Below, one piece after another: positions 17,301 through 24,304 of a DNA stretch of 27,632 nucleotides. Source of the stretch: JAIVJN01 sp036732565 (GTDB lineage Bacteria; Acidobacteriota; Vicinamibacteria; Vicinamibacterales; UBA2999); contig DAINCF010000019.1 in assembly GCA_036732565.1 (NCBI GenBank), positions 1 to 27,632 on the forward strand, written 5' to 3'. Each line of letters opens with the position of its first letter. Position 1 is the stretch's first letter. The notes under the pieces are model-generated. The model was not told where the DNA came from, did no database searches, and saw only the letters and a program-made list of their open reading frames with translations. The translations under genes and the position numbers were made by a program.

Positions 17301-18776
17301 GGAGGCGGCGAATCGAACCGGACCGTGACGGTCACGCCTGCCGCGGGTCAAGCCGGCGTCGCGACGATCACCCTGACCGTCACGGACGCGCTCAACGCCA
17401 CGGCAAGCACCTCGTTCCAGGTCCTCGTCAACGGTTTGCCGCCAGGACCACCGCAGAACCTCCAGGCCACCGTGGTGAACACGCAGGCAACGCTGACGTG
17501 GCAGGCGCCCGTGACGGGCGGACCGCCGACGATGTACGCGATCGAGGGTGGCACGACGCCGGGCGGATCGGATCTGCCGACGACGCCGGTGGGGCTCGTC
17601 ACCAGCTATGTGGCCTCGCTGCCTGTCGGGACTTACTACTTGCGCCTGCGTGCCGCGAACGAGTTCGGCCTCAGCACGCCGTCGAACGAAATCTCGGTTG
17701 TGATTCAGAGCGGCCTGCCGAGCCTGCCGGGCGCGCCCACCGGTCTGGTGAGCGGCGTCGCGGCCGGGTTTGTGGTGCTCTATTGGCTGCCGCCGGCCAA
17801 CGGTGGACAACCGACGCACTACGTCATCGAGGCTGGCTCGGGGTGGGGACAGGCGGATCTCGGGTCCGTACCGACACAGACGACGGCCACGGGCGTGCAG
17901 ATTCAGGGCGTGCCGAACGGCGTCTACTACGTGCGCATTCGGGCCGCGAACGCCCAGGGCGTGGGCCCCGCCTCGAACGAAGCGGTCGTCACGGTCGGGC
18001 CCGCGGCGGACTGCGTCGCCGCGCCGACCCCGCCGGTCGGCCTGACACCGACGGTGCAAGGCTCGGTCGTGACACTGTCGTGGGCGCCTGGAGCTGGTGA
18101 CGCGCCAAGCGGTTATCGCATCCGCGTCGGGACCGCGCCCGGTCAAGTGGACATCGGCGAGATCCCGATCGACAGCGTCGGCACGAGCCTGATGGCGTCG
18201 GCGCCGCCCGGGACCTACTACCTGCACATGGTCGCGGTGAACGCCTGTGGCGCCAGCCCGCCGTCGAACGAGGTGAGCCTCACGGTGAACACGGCCCCCG
18301 CGCCGCCGGGGCCGGTCACGGGTCTCACCTGGTCCCTGGGACCGAACAACACCGTGACGCTGCAATGGCAGCCGGCCGGCGGCGACGTCACGAGCTACCT
18401 CGTCATCGCCGGCGGCTCGCCGGGCGCGGTGGACCTCGCGGTGGTCCCCACGGGCACCACGGCGACCAGCCTCAGCGTGTCCGGCGTTGGACCGGGTACC
18501 TACTATGTCTACGTCCGCGCCACGAACGGCGGTGGGCACGGCCCACCCTCGAACGGGATCGCCATCGTCGTGCCTGATCCAAAGGTCCGCCTGAAGGCGG
18601 ACCCCACGCCAGCGGACCCCGCGCCAAAGGCCACTCGAGATCTTGCGCGGGTCCGCTCATCTTGCGCGGGTCCGCTCGTTTTGCGCGGGGTCCGCTGCTC
18701 TTGCGTGGGGTCCGGCTTTAGCCGGACCTTCATCTACATCGTCCTTTCGGAGGATAGCGACGAGCGCGCGGGTTGA
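14379..18776 (+). CDS. Large secreted protein: YVGG-repeat propeller, Ig-like and Fn3 domains
   Basis: The product has 1465 residues; the ATG at 14379 has GGAG 9 nt upstream, while an ATG at 14364 would add five residues. A signal peptide spans about 1-32 (ITFAILLTLASVAQRSAHA). Residues about 35-715 hold roughly thirteen repeats centred on LYVGGxF, each followed by LAAxD and a WNPG-like turn, likely one or two beta-propellers. Residues about 720-1018 are three Ig/cadherin-like domains, and about 1020-1397 four Fn3 domains ending in VxATNxxGxGPPSN. The protein is probably surface-exposed or secreted and adhesive or ligand-binding; no catalytic motif was seen. The last ~65 residues (from VRLKADPTPADPAPKATRD) are translated palindromic repeat sequence, so the ancestral stop was probably near residue 1398. 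It is divergent from the kinase and may be its target. Confidence 0.85.
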   Translation: MSRDRFPVVIQITFAILLTLASVAQRSAHAEPSNKPLVTGRLVADGPIDAAADNGGTLYLGGRFNRFGISSGPFVTVSAFGGGPLPQAAPLRAGIANVVIPDGSGGWYVGGFELRTDDANPFPEVLHFLSDGSKDPAFAGPDIVGVVLDLALDNARLYIAGDFVSVNGVAKRSLVAVDAATGAPESFDAGLDGAVYTVEKSASTLYVGGNFTAAGGSGRASLAAFDLASQTLTSWNPGVTGEVRAMQLETLSLYVGGTFTVAGGAARQNLAELNTTINTNNATLWNPQPNDTVLAIAATGNMLIVGGEFSLISGNQRYFLAAFVTSTGGLTPWAPNPTGHVRALKPSAGAASVYVGGDFEAIAGSARAFAAEVSLVDGTLTLWNPGPMASVRSIALEQPAIALVGVFGGIGAQLRGGLAAIDLTTHQLTPWTASVTGGSVRALAIGPGDIIYIGGGFGAINMTPRLGLAALHTDGTVEAWNPGTDGPVNTLAVLSERVFVGGAFAHAGGIAATNLVALHPDTGAPVAPAIDASGEVHSLVDADDGRLYVGGAFSTVAGVARANIAALETSAASVTVSTWAPATNGVVYTIFDTGTVYIGGSFSQVNGEPRDNLAALNESDGSLKTGFVATTNGPVRALAGIRFGLFIGGQFTAVNGAQRFGLANVDWTSGQLRSWTARIDQTRYPTRFVPRGMGTTGLFVLGTYDSISFEALQGLSFFPDQAPTLAVIPNTSVPEDQSTSVTLNATDELLPPSAFHFSVFSSDHAIVDNAGLALSFNANTWTLTMTPKPNATGPTAITVVMDDGLLISPVRQFVLSVTPVNDSPPVITGLSDGTILKDTVFTQAFTVTDEDSDPIDFNLNKSSSNQALVPDANVVVSGANNKTVSVTPLAGQTGTTVILISVNDGINQAQAAFTVTVVAGNAAPTITPIANQTTTVDVAVGPLSFSVNDVDGGTLNVATTSSNLTLVPQAGIALGGGESNRTVTVTPAAGQAGVATITLTVTDALNATASTSFQVLVNGLPPGPPQNLQATVVNTQATLTWQAPVTGGPPTMYAIEGGTTPGGSDLPTTPVGLVTSYVASLPVGTYYLRLRAANEFGLSTPSNEISVVIQSGLPSLPGAPTGLVSGVAAGFVVLYWLPPANGGQPTHYVIEAGSGWGQADLGSVPTQTTATGVQIQGVPNGVYYVRIRAANAQGVGPASNEAVVTVGPAADCVAAPTPPVGLTPTVQGSVVTLSWAPGAGDAPSGYRIRVGTAPGQVDIGEIPIDSVGTSLMASAPPGTYYLHMVAVNACGASPPSNEVSLTVNTAPAPPGPVTGLTWSLGPNNTVTLQWQPAGGDVTSYLVIAGGSPGAVDLAVVPTGTTATSLSVSGVGPGTYYVYVRATNGGGHGPPSNGIAIVVPDPKVRLKADPTPADPAPKATRDLARVRSSCAGPLVLRGVRCSCVGSGFSRTFIYIVLSEDSDERAG
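18584..18728. repeat. Inverted doublet of GGTCCGCC palindromes, copies 4 and 5
   Basis: GGTCCGCCTGAAGGCGGACC (18584-18603) and the variant GGTCCGGCTTTAGCCGGACC (18709-18728, with compensating changes in both arms) are oppositely oriented. Between them are four near-tandem 19-21-nt units of CTTGCGCGGGTCCGCT type (18642-18720) and, at 18611-18624, an exact 14-bp inverse of part of the third unit. The whole block is in frame with, and ends, the repeat protein, and lies just before the aldo/keto reductase. Confidence 0.82.
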
Positions 18777-18789
18777 GTACGGTAAGGAT

Positions 18790-19824
18790 ATGGAATTCAG
18801 ACAACTAGGGGGCTCTGGGCTGAAGGTGCCTGTGCTCACGCTCGGCACGGGCACTTTCGGAGGCGGCACCGAGTTCTTCAAAGGGTGGGGATCGACGGAC
18901 GTCGCCGAAGCAACCCGACTGATCGATATCGCGGTCGACGCTGGCGTGAACATGTTCGATACGGCGGACGTGTACTCGAAGGGTCTGTCGGAAGAGATTC
19001 TCGGCAAAGCGATCAAGGGACGCCGCGACAAGGTGCTGATCTCGACGAAAGGGACCTTCGGCATCACCGACGGACCGAACGACGTCGGATCGTCGCGCCA
19101 TCACCTCACCGACGCAGTCCACGCAAGCCTGCGCCGACTCGGTACGGACTACATCGATCTCTATCACCTACACGGCTTCGACGCCGTCTCACCGATCGAG
19201 GAGACGCTCAGCACGCTCGACACGTTCGTCAAGCAAGGCAAGATCCGCTACATCGGCTGCTCCAACTTCTCGGGCTGGCACCTGATGAAGTCGCTGGCGA
19301 TCTCAGAGAGGCACGGCTGGACGCGTTACGTGGCGCACCAGGCTTACTACTCGTTGATCAACCGCGAGTATGAATGGGAGCTGATGCCGCTCGCGATCGA
19401 TCAGCGCGTCGGCACGACCGTGTGGAGCCCATTGGGATGGGGTCGGCTGACGGGGCGGATACGGCGCGGCCAGCCCCTGCCCGACGGGGCTCGAATCCGC
19501 CACGACCTCGCGCGCGAGGGCGGGCCGCCGATTCCGAACGAGCGTGTCTACGATGTCGTCGACGCCATCGATGCCGTCGCGCGCGCCATCGACAAGACCG
19601 TGGCGCAAGTCGCGATCAACTGGCTGCTGCAACGTCCAACCGTGTCGACGGTGGTCATCGGCGCTCGCAACGAAGAACAACTGCGCCAGAACCTCGGCAC
19701 GGCGGACTTCACCTTGTCACCCGAGCACGTCGCGCAGCTCGATCGGGCGACCGCCGTCACACCCATCTACCCGTACTGGCACCAGGCGCAGTTCGCGATC
19801 CGAAACCCCTCACCCGTTTCGTAG
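18790..19824 (+). CDS. Aldo/keto reductase
   Basis: The product has 344 residues with no signal peptide, so it is cytoplasmic. It is a (beta/alpha)8 NADPH-dependent oxidoreductase: N-terminal MEFRQLGGSGLKVPVLTLGT, catalytic tetrad D57 (FDTADVYS), Y62, K87 (ISTKG) and H128 (DLYHLHGFD), and a C-terminal cofactor motif VVIGARNEEQLRQN. The family reduces carbonyls on sugars, aldehydes or ketones; the substrate is not evident. TAAGGA lies just before the ATG. The gene begins 13 nt after the repeat-protein stop and converges on the sugar operon, so a role in the same sugar pathway is possible but positional only. Its stop codon TAG is formed by the first bases of a palindrome. Confidence 0.9.
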   Translation: MEFRQLGGSGLKVPVLTLGTGTFGGGTEFFKGWGSTDVAEATRLIDIAVDAGVNMFDTADVYSKGLSEEILGKAIKGRRDKVLISTKGTFGITDGPNDVGSSRHHLTDAVHASLRRLGTDYIDLYHLHGFDAVSPIEETLSTLDTFVKQGKIRYIGCSNFSGWHLMKSLAISERHGWTRYVAHQAYYSLINREYEWELMPLAIDQRVGTTVWSPLGWGRLTGRIRRGQPLPDGARIRHDLAREGGPPIPNERVYDVVDAIDAVARAIDKTVAQVAINWLLQRPTVSTVVIGARNEEQLRQNLGTADFTLSPEHVAQLDRATAVTPIYPYWHQAQFAIRNPSPVS

Positions 19825-19848
19825 GGGCGGTTCGCGAACCGCCCCTAC
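19821..19848. terminator. 28-bp perfect palindrome shared by two convergent genes
   Basis: GTAGGGGCGGTTCG and its reverse complement abut with no spacer. The TAG at 19822-19824 ends the aldo/keto reductase and the mirror-image TAG (19847-19845) ends the MFS gene on the minus strand. The stem should form a stable bidirectional hairpin; there is no T tract, so intrinsic termination is unproven. A related copy is at 24274-24301. Confidence 0.7.
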
Positions 19849-21080
19849 ACGGCTTCGGAGCGTACGGCAGGAGCGGCTGCTCCATCCGGCTGGCTTTCCG
19901 TCCGGAAAAAGAACGCGAAGAGCAACAAGACTGCTCCTGACGCAACGGCGGGCACCATCCAGATCCGATCCCAGGCATGGCTCACGTCGCCGGCGGTCGT
20001 CACCGTGAAGCCGTCGACGATGAGGCCCGAGAGCCAGGAGCCGATGAACATGCCGACGCCGAGGGTCACGAAGGCAATCAGCCCCTGCGCGGCGGCGCGC
20101 AGGTCGGCCGGCGCTTTGCGGTCGACGTAGATCTGTCCTGTCACGAAGAAGAAGTCGTAGCAGATCCCGTGCAGGAGGATGCCGGCATACAGCATCCACA
20201 CCAGCGCGCCGTTGTTGCCCGTCGCGAAGAGCACGTATCGCGCCGCCCAGGCAGCCATGCCGACGAGCAGCATGTACTTCACGCCAAGGCGCCGGAAGAA
20301 CCACGGCATGACCAGCATGAAGAAGATCTCCGACATCTGCCCGAGCGTCATCTTCCCGGCCGCGTTCGAGACACCGATCTCATTGAGGAACGGGTTGGCG
20401 AACGCGTAGTAGAACTGCAGCGGGATGCAGATGAGGAACGAGCCGAGCACGAAGATCGCGAACGAGCGATCGCCCAGAAGCTTCAGCGCGTCGAGACCCA
20501 CGACATCACGCAGCGTCGCCCGGGCCCGCCGCTCGGGTGGCGTGTGCGGTAGCACCACCGAAAATAGACCCAGCGCCATGGAGCCGACCGCGGCGATCCG
20601 CAGCGGCACCGAGGTGGCCTCCAGGCCGAGCGTGCCGATGGCCAGACCGGCGATGATCCAGCCGATGGTGCCGAGCACGCGCACACCGGGAAAATCGTGC
20701 GCGGGATCGTGCATATGCCGGAACGAGAGCGAGTTCGACAGCGCCAGCGTCGGCATGTAGCAGAGCGTATACACCAGCAGCACGCCGTAGAGCGGACCGA
20801 ACGCCGTCAGCGTCGACGCGTACCACAAGACGAAGCCACCCACCAGATGGAGCACGGCCAGGATGCGCTCGGTCGCGAAGAAGCGATCCGCGACCATGCC
20901 GACGAAGAACGGCGAAATCATCGCCGCCAGCGCCGTGGTGCCGTACACCAGGCCGATCTGCTCGCCCGTGAAACCAAGCGTCTTGGCGAGCCACGTGCCG
21001 GTGGTCACATACCACGCTCCCCACACGAAGTACTGGAGGAACATCAGCACCGAGAGCCTGAGGCGCGTGCTCGAAGTCAT
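19845..21080 (-). CDS. MFS transporter, nucleoside:H+ symporter (Nuc_H_symport) type
   Basis: The product has 411 residues with about twelve hydrophobic segments. The opening (FLQYFVWGAWYVTTGTWLAKTL ... GLVYGTTALAAMISPFFVGM ... ADRFFATERILAVLHLVGG) matches the NupG/XapB-like branch of the major facilitator superfamily. It is an inner-membrane proton symporter by family; in Acidobacteriota such genes usually accompany sugar isomerases, so the cargo may be a sugar or glycoside rather than a nucleoside. The ATG lies one base after the stop of the upstream isomerase gene (TAG C ATG), so translation is probably coupled. It is the last gene of a three-gene operon. Confidence 0.88.
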   Translation of the reverse strand: MTSSTRLRLSVLMFLQYFVWGAWYVTTGTWLAKTLGFTGEQIGLVYGTTALAAMISPFFVGMVADRFFATERILAVLHLVGGFVLWYASTLTAFGPLYGVLLVYTLCYMPTLALSNSLSFRHMHDPAHDFPGVRVLGTIGWIIAGLAIGTLGLEATSVPLRIAAVGSMALGLFSVVLPHTPPERRARATLRDVVGLDALKLLGDRSFAIFVLGSFLICIPLQFYYAFANPFLNEIGVSNAAGKMTLGQMSEIFFMLVMPWFFRRLGVKYMLLVGMAAWAARYVLFATGNNGALVWMLYAGILLHGICYDFFFVTGQIYVDRKAPADLRAAAQGLIAFVTLGVGMFIGSWLSGLIVDGFTVTTAGDVSHAWDRIWMVPAVASGAVLLLFAFFFRTESQPDGAAAPAVRSEAV

Positions 21081-21081
21081 G

Positions 21082-22047
21082 CTACGTCCACCAGGCGTCC
21101 ACCGGAGGGTCGCTGAGCACGGCTCGACTCAATACGTCGATCGCGGCCCGCAGCCCTTCGTCGACCGACGCCAGCGCATCCTCGTGCTCGATGCTCATCA
21201 CGTAGTCGTACCCCGCCAGTCGCAGGGCGCTGACGATGCGCTTCCACTCGAACTCGTCGTGTCCCCACCCGACGCTGCGGAAGAGCCACGACCGTTCGGC
21301 CATTCGCCGATAGCTCTTGGTGTCGATGATGCCGTTGACCGCGACGTTCTGCCGATCCACCGCAACGTCCTTGGCGTGCACGTGGAAGATCGAGTCACCG
21401 AGCGCGCGGATCGCCGTGGGGATATCGACGCCCTGCCAGAAGAAGTGGCTGGGATCGAAGTTCACGCCGAGGTTGGGACCGGCCGCGTGCCGCAAGCGCA
21501 GCGCCGTTTCCACGTTGTAGACGATGAACCCCGGATGCGCTTCGAGCGCGATCTTCACGCCGTGATCGGCGGCAAACCGCTCCGCCGCCGACCAGTAGGG
21601 GATCGCCTTCTTCTCCCACTGCCAGTCCAGCACGTCGAGAAACTCCGGTGGCCATGCGGTGGTCACCCAATTCGGATGCGTGGCCGACTCGGAATCCCCG
21701 GGACACCCCGAGAACGTGACGACCACCGGCACGCCCATCTTCTCCGCCAGCAGCACGGTCTTGCGGAACAGCTCGTCGGCCTCCGCCGCCGTGCGCCGTT
21801 CGGGGTGCAGCGGGTTGGAGTGACACGACAGCGCGCTGATCGTCAGCCCGGCATCCGACAGCATCTCTTTGTACGTCGTCGCGCGACACTCGCCGTACAG
21901 CAGGTCGTCGAGGTCGAGATGCGACGCACCGGGCCAACCGCCGGTGCCCAACTCGATCGCCTCGACTTTGCCCAGCGCCCGCACCTTCGCGAGCATGGCA
22001 TCGACTGACAGCGTGCCGTAGACCGGCGTGAACAACCCAAGTTTCAT
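21082..22047 (-). CDS. Sugar phosphate isomerase/epimerase (TIM barrel), cytoplasmic
   Basis: The product has 321 residues with no signal peptide. It is an AP-endonuclease-2-type TIM barrel (xylose-isomerase-like). Likely metal ligands are E169 (IALEAHPG), D198 and H201 (NFDPSHFFWQG), H224 (FHVHAKD) and E287 (MSIEHED). The start ATG overlaps the stop of the upstream gene as ATGA, with GAGAGAG as ribosome site, which settles the start and implies coupling. The enzyme should interconvert or epimerise a keto/aldo sugar; 3-keto-sugar epimerases and lyases belong to the same fold, so the exact reaction cannot be fixed. Context: exported paralogue upstream, MFS importer downstream, LacI regulator divergent. 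Confidence 0.88.
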   Translation of the reverse strand: MKLGLFTPVYGTLSVDAMLAKVRALGKVEAIELGTGGWPGASHLDLDDLLYGECRATTYKEMLSDAGLTISALSCHSNPLHPERRTAAEADELFRKTVLLAEKMGVPVVVTFSGCPGDSESATHPNWVTTAWPPEFLDVLDWQWEKKAIPYWSAAERFAADHGVKIALEAHPGFIVYNVETALRLRHAAGPNLGVNFDPSHFFWQGVDIPTAIRALGDSIFHVHAKDVAVDRQNVAVNGIIDTKSYRRMAERSWLFRSVGWGHDEFEWKRIVSALRLAGYDYVMSIEHEDALASVDEGLRAAIDVLSRAVLSDPPVDAWWT

Positions 22048-23000
22048 CGTGCTCTCTCGTTGGCGCTCGTCCCGTCGGTGAGCGCCTGCTTCGCGAAGGC
22101 GAAGCACGTCTTCACTTCGTCGACGGGCGAGCGCGTGCCCTTGTATTCGTACTCCACATATGCGCGAATCGGCCACTTTTCACGCTTGAGGAGCTGCAGC
22201 GTCTCGCGAATCGGGGTGTCCCCCTGTCCCCATGGCGTGTTGTCGCCCTGGTTCTTCTTGCGATCCTTCAGATGCAGGTTCGTGATGTTCGCATGCTGCT
22301 GGCGGAGATAGGCCAGCGGGTCGTTGTTGCCGGCGGTGAAGTGCCCGATGTCGAGATTGATCTTGAAGTACTTCGACATCTTGATCGCCGCCGCGAAGCT
22401 CTCGGGCGTCGCGAACTCGTTGGGATCGTCGACGCGCGAGTGATTGTGCATTGCCACCACCATGCGATGCTTCTCGGCGAACGGCACCACACGCTTCGCC
22501 ACCTCCAGGGTCGTCGACGCGGTGATCACCTCGGCGCCGAGCGCCTTGGCGATCTCGAAGCCACGATCGATCTCTTGATCGGTGAAGCTGGGGTTGAAGC
22601 TGTAGTTGTAGGCGTAGATCGCGAGGCCGGCGGCCTCGAACTTCTTGCGGATGCCGCGGAAGTGATCCAGCGGCGTCTCGAGCCGCCACGCGCGCGTCGC
22701 CGCCCGCGCCTTCTGGGCCTCGGGCGAGTTCGGCGCCGGCGGAGCCTGGCCGGGCGCCTGCGTCTGCGGCTCCAGCTGCGGAGCATAGAGCTCGCACTCG
22801 CCGAGCCCGCAGTCGGTCATCGCCTTGATGACAACGTCCACGGCGTCTGCGCCCGACGATCGCGGCAGATCGCGAAAACTGTAGGTTTGCACCCCGAGCC
22901 GCACGCCGGCTACGACTGAGCTGATGGGTGCGGCGGACGCCAACCGAGGAGCGGTCAGCCCCGCGAGCGCCAATAGACCGAATTCACGTCTCGTATACAT
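22044..23000 (-). CDS. Tat-exported sugar phosphate isomerase/epimerase-like TIM barrel
   Basis: The product has 318 residues. The start at 23000 has GAGG 7-8 nt upstream; a GTG at 23012 would bury that site. A twin-arginine signal opens the protein (MYTRREFGLLALAGLTA), so it is probably exported folded. The barrel has likely metal ligands near H185/H187 (AMHNHS), D217 and H220 (NLDIGHFT), H243 (LHLKDR) and E283. A Pro/Gln-rich insertion (about 73-100) is unusual. It is the first gene of the operon, with a 4-nt overlap with the next. An exported isomerase suggests sugar or glycoside processing begins in the periplasm. The substrate is unknown; hydroxypyruvate isomerase or 3-keto-sugar epimerase/lyase activity would also fit the fold. 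Confidence 0.87.
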   Translation of the reverse strand: MYTRREFGLLALAGLTAPRLASAAPISSVVAGVRLGVQTYSFRDLPRSSGADAVDVVIKAMTDCGLGECELYAPQLEPQTQAPGQAPPAPNSPEAQKARAATRAWRLETPLDHFRGIRKKFEAAGLAIYAYNYSFNPSFTDQEIDRGFEIAKALGAEVITASTTLEVAKRVVPFAEKHRMVVAMHNHSRVDDPNEFATPESFAAAIKMSKYFKINLDIGHFTAGNNDPLAYLRQQHANITNLHLKDRKKNQGDNTPWGQGDTPIRETLQLLKREKWPIRAYVEYEYKGTRSPVDEVKTCFAFAKQALTDGTSANERAR

Positions 23001-23125
23001 AGCGTGCCTCACGGTTGGAGAGTGAAGGCAATCCGCGAATCACAGGCCCCACCACGAATGTACTGCCGTCCGTCCGGCGCGGCATCCGCGGACCGTTACT
23101 GTCAAGCCGAGCTTGCATACGCCCA

Positions 23126-23139
23126 TGTAATCGGTTGCA
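23126..23139. promoter_or_regulatory. LacI-family operator
   Basis: TGTAATCGGTTGCA matches the general LacI/GalR operator TGNAANCGNTTNCA at every defined base, with the central CG intact. It lies between the divergent isomerase operon (start 23000) and the lacI-type gene (start 23216), so the repressor probably controls both the operon and itself. TTGACA on the minus strand (23105-23100) is a possible -35 box for the operon, but no clear -10 box was found. Confidence 0.75.
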
Positions 23140-23215
23140 CACCGTAACAGGATCGACTTGGCGACGCAAGCGGAAGGACGGTCGCCGCAGCCAAGTATGA
23201 TCAGACCCACGAAAA

Positions 23216-24229
23216 ATGCCCACCATTTACGAAGTCGCCAAGCGGGCGGGCGTCTCGACCGCGACCGTATCGCGCGTCCTCAGCCGGCCGGACGTCGTCG
23301 CTCCGACGACGCGGAAGCGGGTCATGCAGGCGGTCGAGGTTCTCGGTTACACGCCGAACGCCGCCGCCACGCAGCTGCGCACGCTACGCACCGGCAAGCT
23401 GCTCGTGACCGTCCCCGACATCTCGAACCCGTTCTTCTCGTTGATCCTGCAGGGCATCGAGGACGCGGCGCAGAAGGAGGGCTACTCGGTGCTGCTCGGC
23501 GACACGCAGCACGACGATGAGCGGGAGGAGCGCTACGCGCAGATGCTGCGACGAAAGGAAGCCGACGGCCTGATCTTCCTGGGCCATCGTCTGCCCAAGA
23601 CCGCGGCGGCGCTCGTGCGTGCCGCCGCCCCCGGCTGCGCGCCCATCGTCAACGGCTGCGAGTTCAGCCCGAAGCTCGGGATTCCGAGCGTCCACATCGA
23701 CAATGCGAAGGCGTCAGCCGAGGCGATGGATCATCTGTACGCGCTGGGGCACAGACGGATTGGGATCGTCACCGGACCCCTGGTGAGTCCCCTCAGCCGC
23801 GATCGTTTGCAGGGCGCGGTCGGGCGCGCGCGCAAACAGCGCGCCGAACGAGAGTTCGTGGTGATGAACGGCGACTTCTCGGTCGAGTCCGGCGCGGTGG
23901 GCGCGGCGCGGCTGCTGGGACGTGCCCAGCGCCCGACCGCCATCTTCTGTTTCAACGACGAAATGGCGATGGGCGTGTATCAGACCGCTCGACAGCTTGG
24001 CATCCGCATTCCCACGGATCTGTCCGTCGTCGGCTTCGACGACATCCGCTTCGCCCGCTACCTTGACCCGCCGCTGACCACGGTGGCGCAGCCGATGCGC
24101 GAGATCGGTGAGGGCACCGCGAGGCTCTTGATGCGCATCCTCAGCGACCCCGCGATCACGCCCGAATCGATCACGCTGCCCCACATCCTGACGATTCGAT
24201 CGAGCACGGCGGCGGCGCTTATTCGGTAG
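23216..24229 (+). CDS. LacI-family transcriptional regulator
   Basis: The product has 337 residues, the usual length. The N-terminal helix-turn-helix (TIYEVAKRAGVSTATVSRVL) and hinge helix region (about 45-60) are standard. The periplasmic-binding-like core has DISNPFFSLILQGIEDAA, FCFNDEMAMGVYQTARQLG and LSVVGFDDIRFARYLDPPLT. The effector should be a sugar or sugar derivative. It is divergent from the sugar isomerase/transporter operon with a perfect consensus operator between them, which makes it the local repressor. No ribosome site is obvious before the ATG. The stop TAG lies in the first unit of a 24-nt tandem repeat. Confidence 0.93.
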   Translation: MPTIYEVAKRAGVSTATVSRVLSRPDVVAPTTRKRVMQAVEVLGYTPNAAATQLRTLRTGKLLVTVPDISNPFFSLILQGIEDAAQKEGYSVLLGDTQHDDEREERYAQMLRRKEADGLIFLGHRLPKTAAALVRAAAPGCAPIVNGCEFSPKLGIPSVHIDNAKASAEAMDHLYALGHRRIGIVTGPLVSPLSRDRLQGAVGRARKQRAEREFVVMNGDFSVESGAVGAARLLGRAQRPTAIFCFNDEMAMGVYQTARQLGIRIPTDLSVVGFDDIRFARYLDPPLTTVAQPMREIGEGTARLLMRILSDPAITPESITLPHILTIRSSTAAALIR

Positions 24230-24291
24230 CAGCGGCTCTCAAGTATTCGGTACCGGCGGCTCGCGAGTATCAGGTAGGGGCGGCTCGCGAG
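24220..24291. repeat. 24-nt tandem repeat, three units
   Basis: Units at 24220-24243, 24244-24267 and 24268-24291 follow TATTCGGTANCGGCGGCTCGCGAG with few differences. The first unit contains the LacI stop codon (CGG TAG); the third is the left arm of the palindrome at 24274-24301. Divergence grows with distance from the palindrome. Confidence 0.85.
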
Positions 24292-24301
24292 CCGCCCCTA
24301 C
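24274..24301. terminator. 28-bp perfect palindrome between convergent lacI and M14 genes
   Basis: GTAGGGGCGGCTCG and its reverse complement abut with no spacer. Only one base pair of the stem differs from the copy at 19821-19848 (CTCGCGAG in place of TTCGCGAA at the centre). It ends 4 nt before the minus-strand stop at 24305 and could act as a bidirectional terminator. Confidence 0.7.
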
Positions 24302-24304
24302 TCG

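Noticed and set aside
15522..18539. Long minus-strand open frames (374 and 444 codons) opposite the Fn3/propeller gene
   Set aside because: They are antisense shadows; the plus-strand frame has a signal peptide and regular repeats, while these are low-complexity and Arg-rich.
18584..18728. An insertion-sequence remnant
   Set aside because: There are no transposase codons or target duplications; the palindromes are dispersed short repeats.
23077..23105. A full sigma-70 promoter for the isomerase operon
   Set aside because: TTGACA is present on the minus strand, but the sequence 17 nt downstream is GC-only and does not resemble a -10 box.
24220..24301. A short CRISPR-like array
   Set aside because: The 24-nt units are directly adjacent with no spacers, and no cas gene is present.
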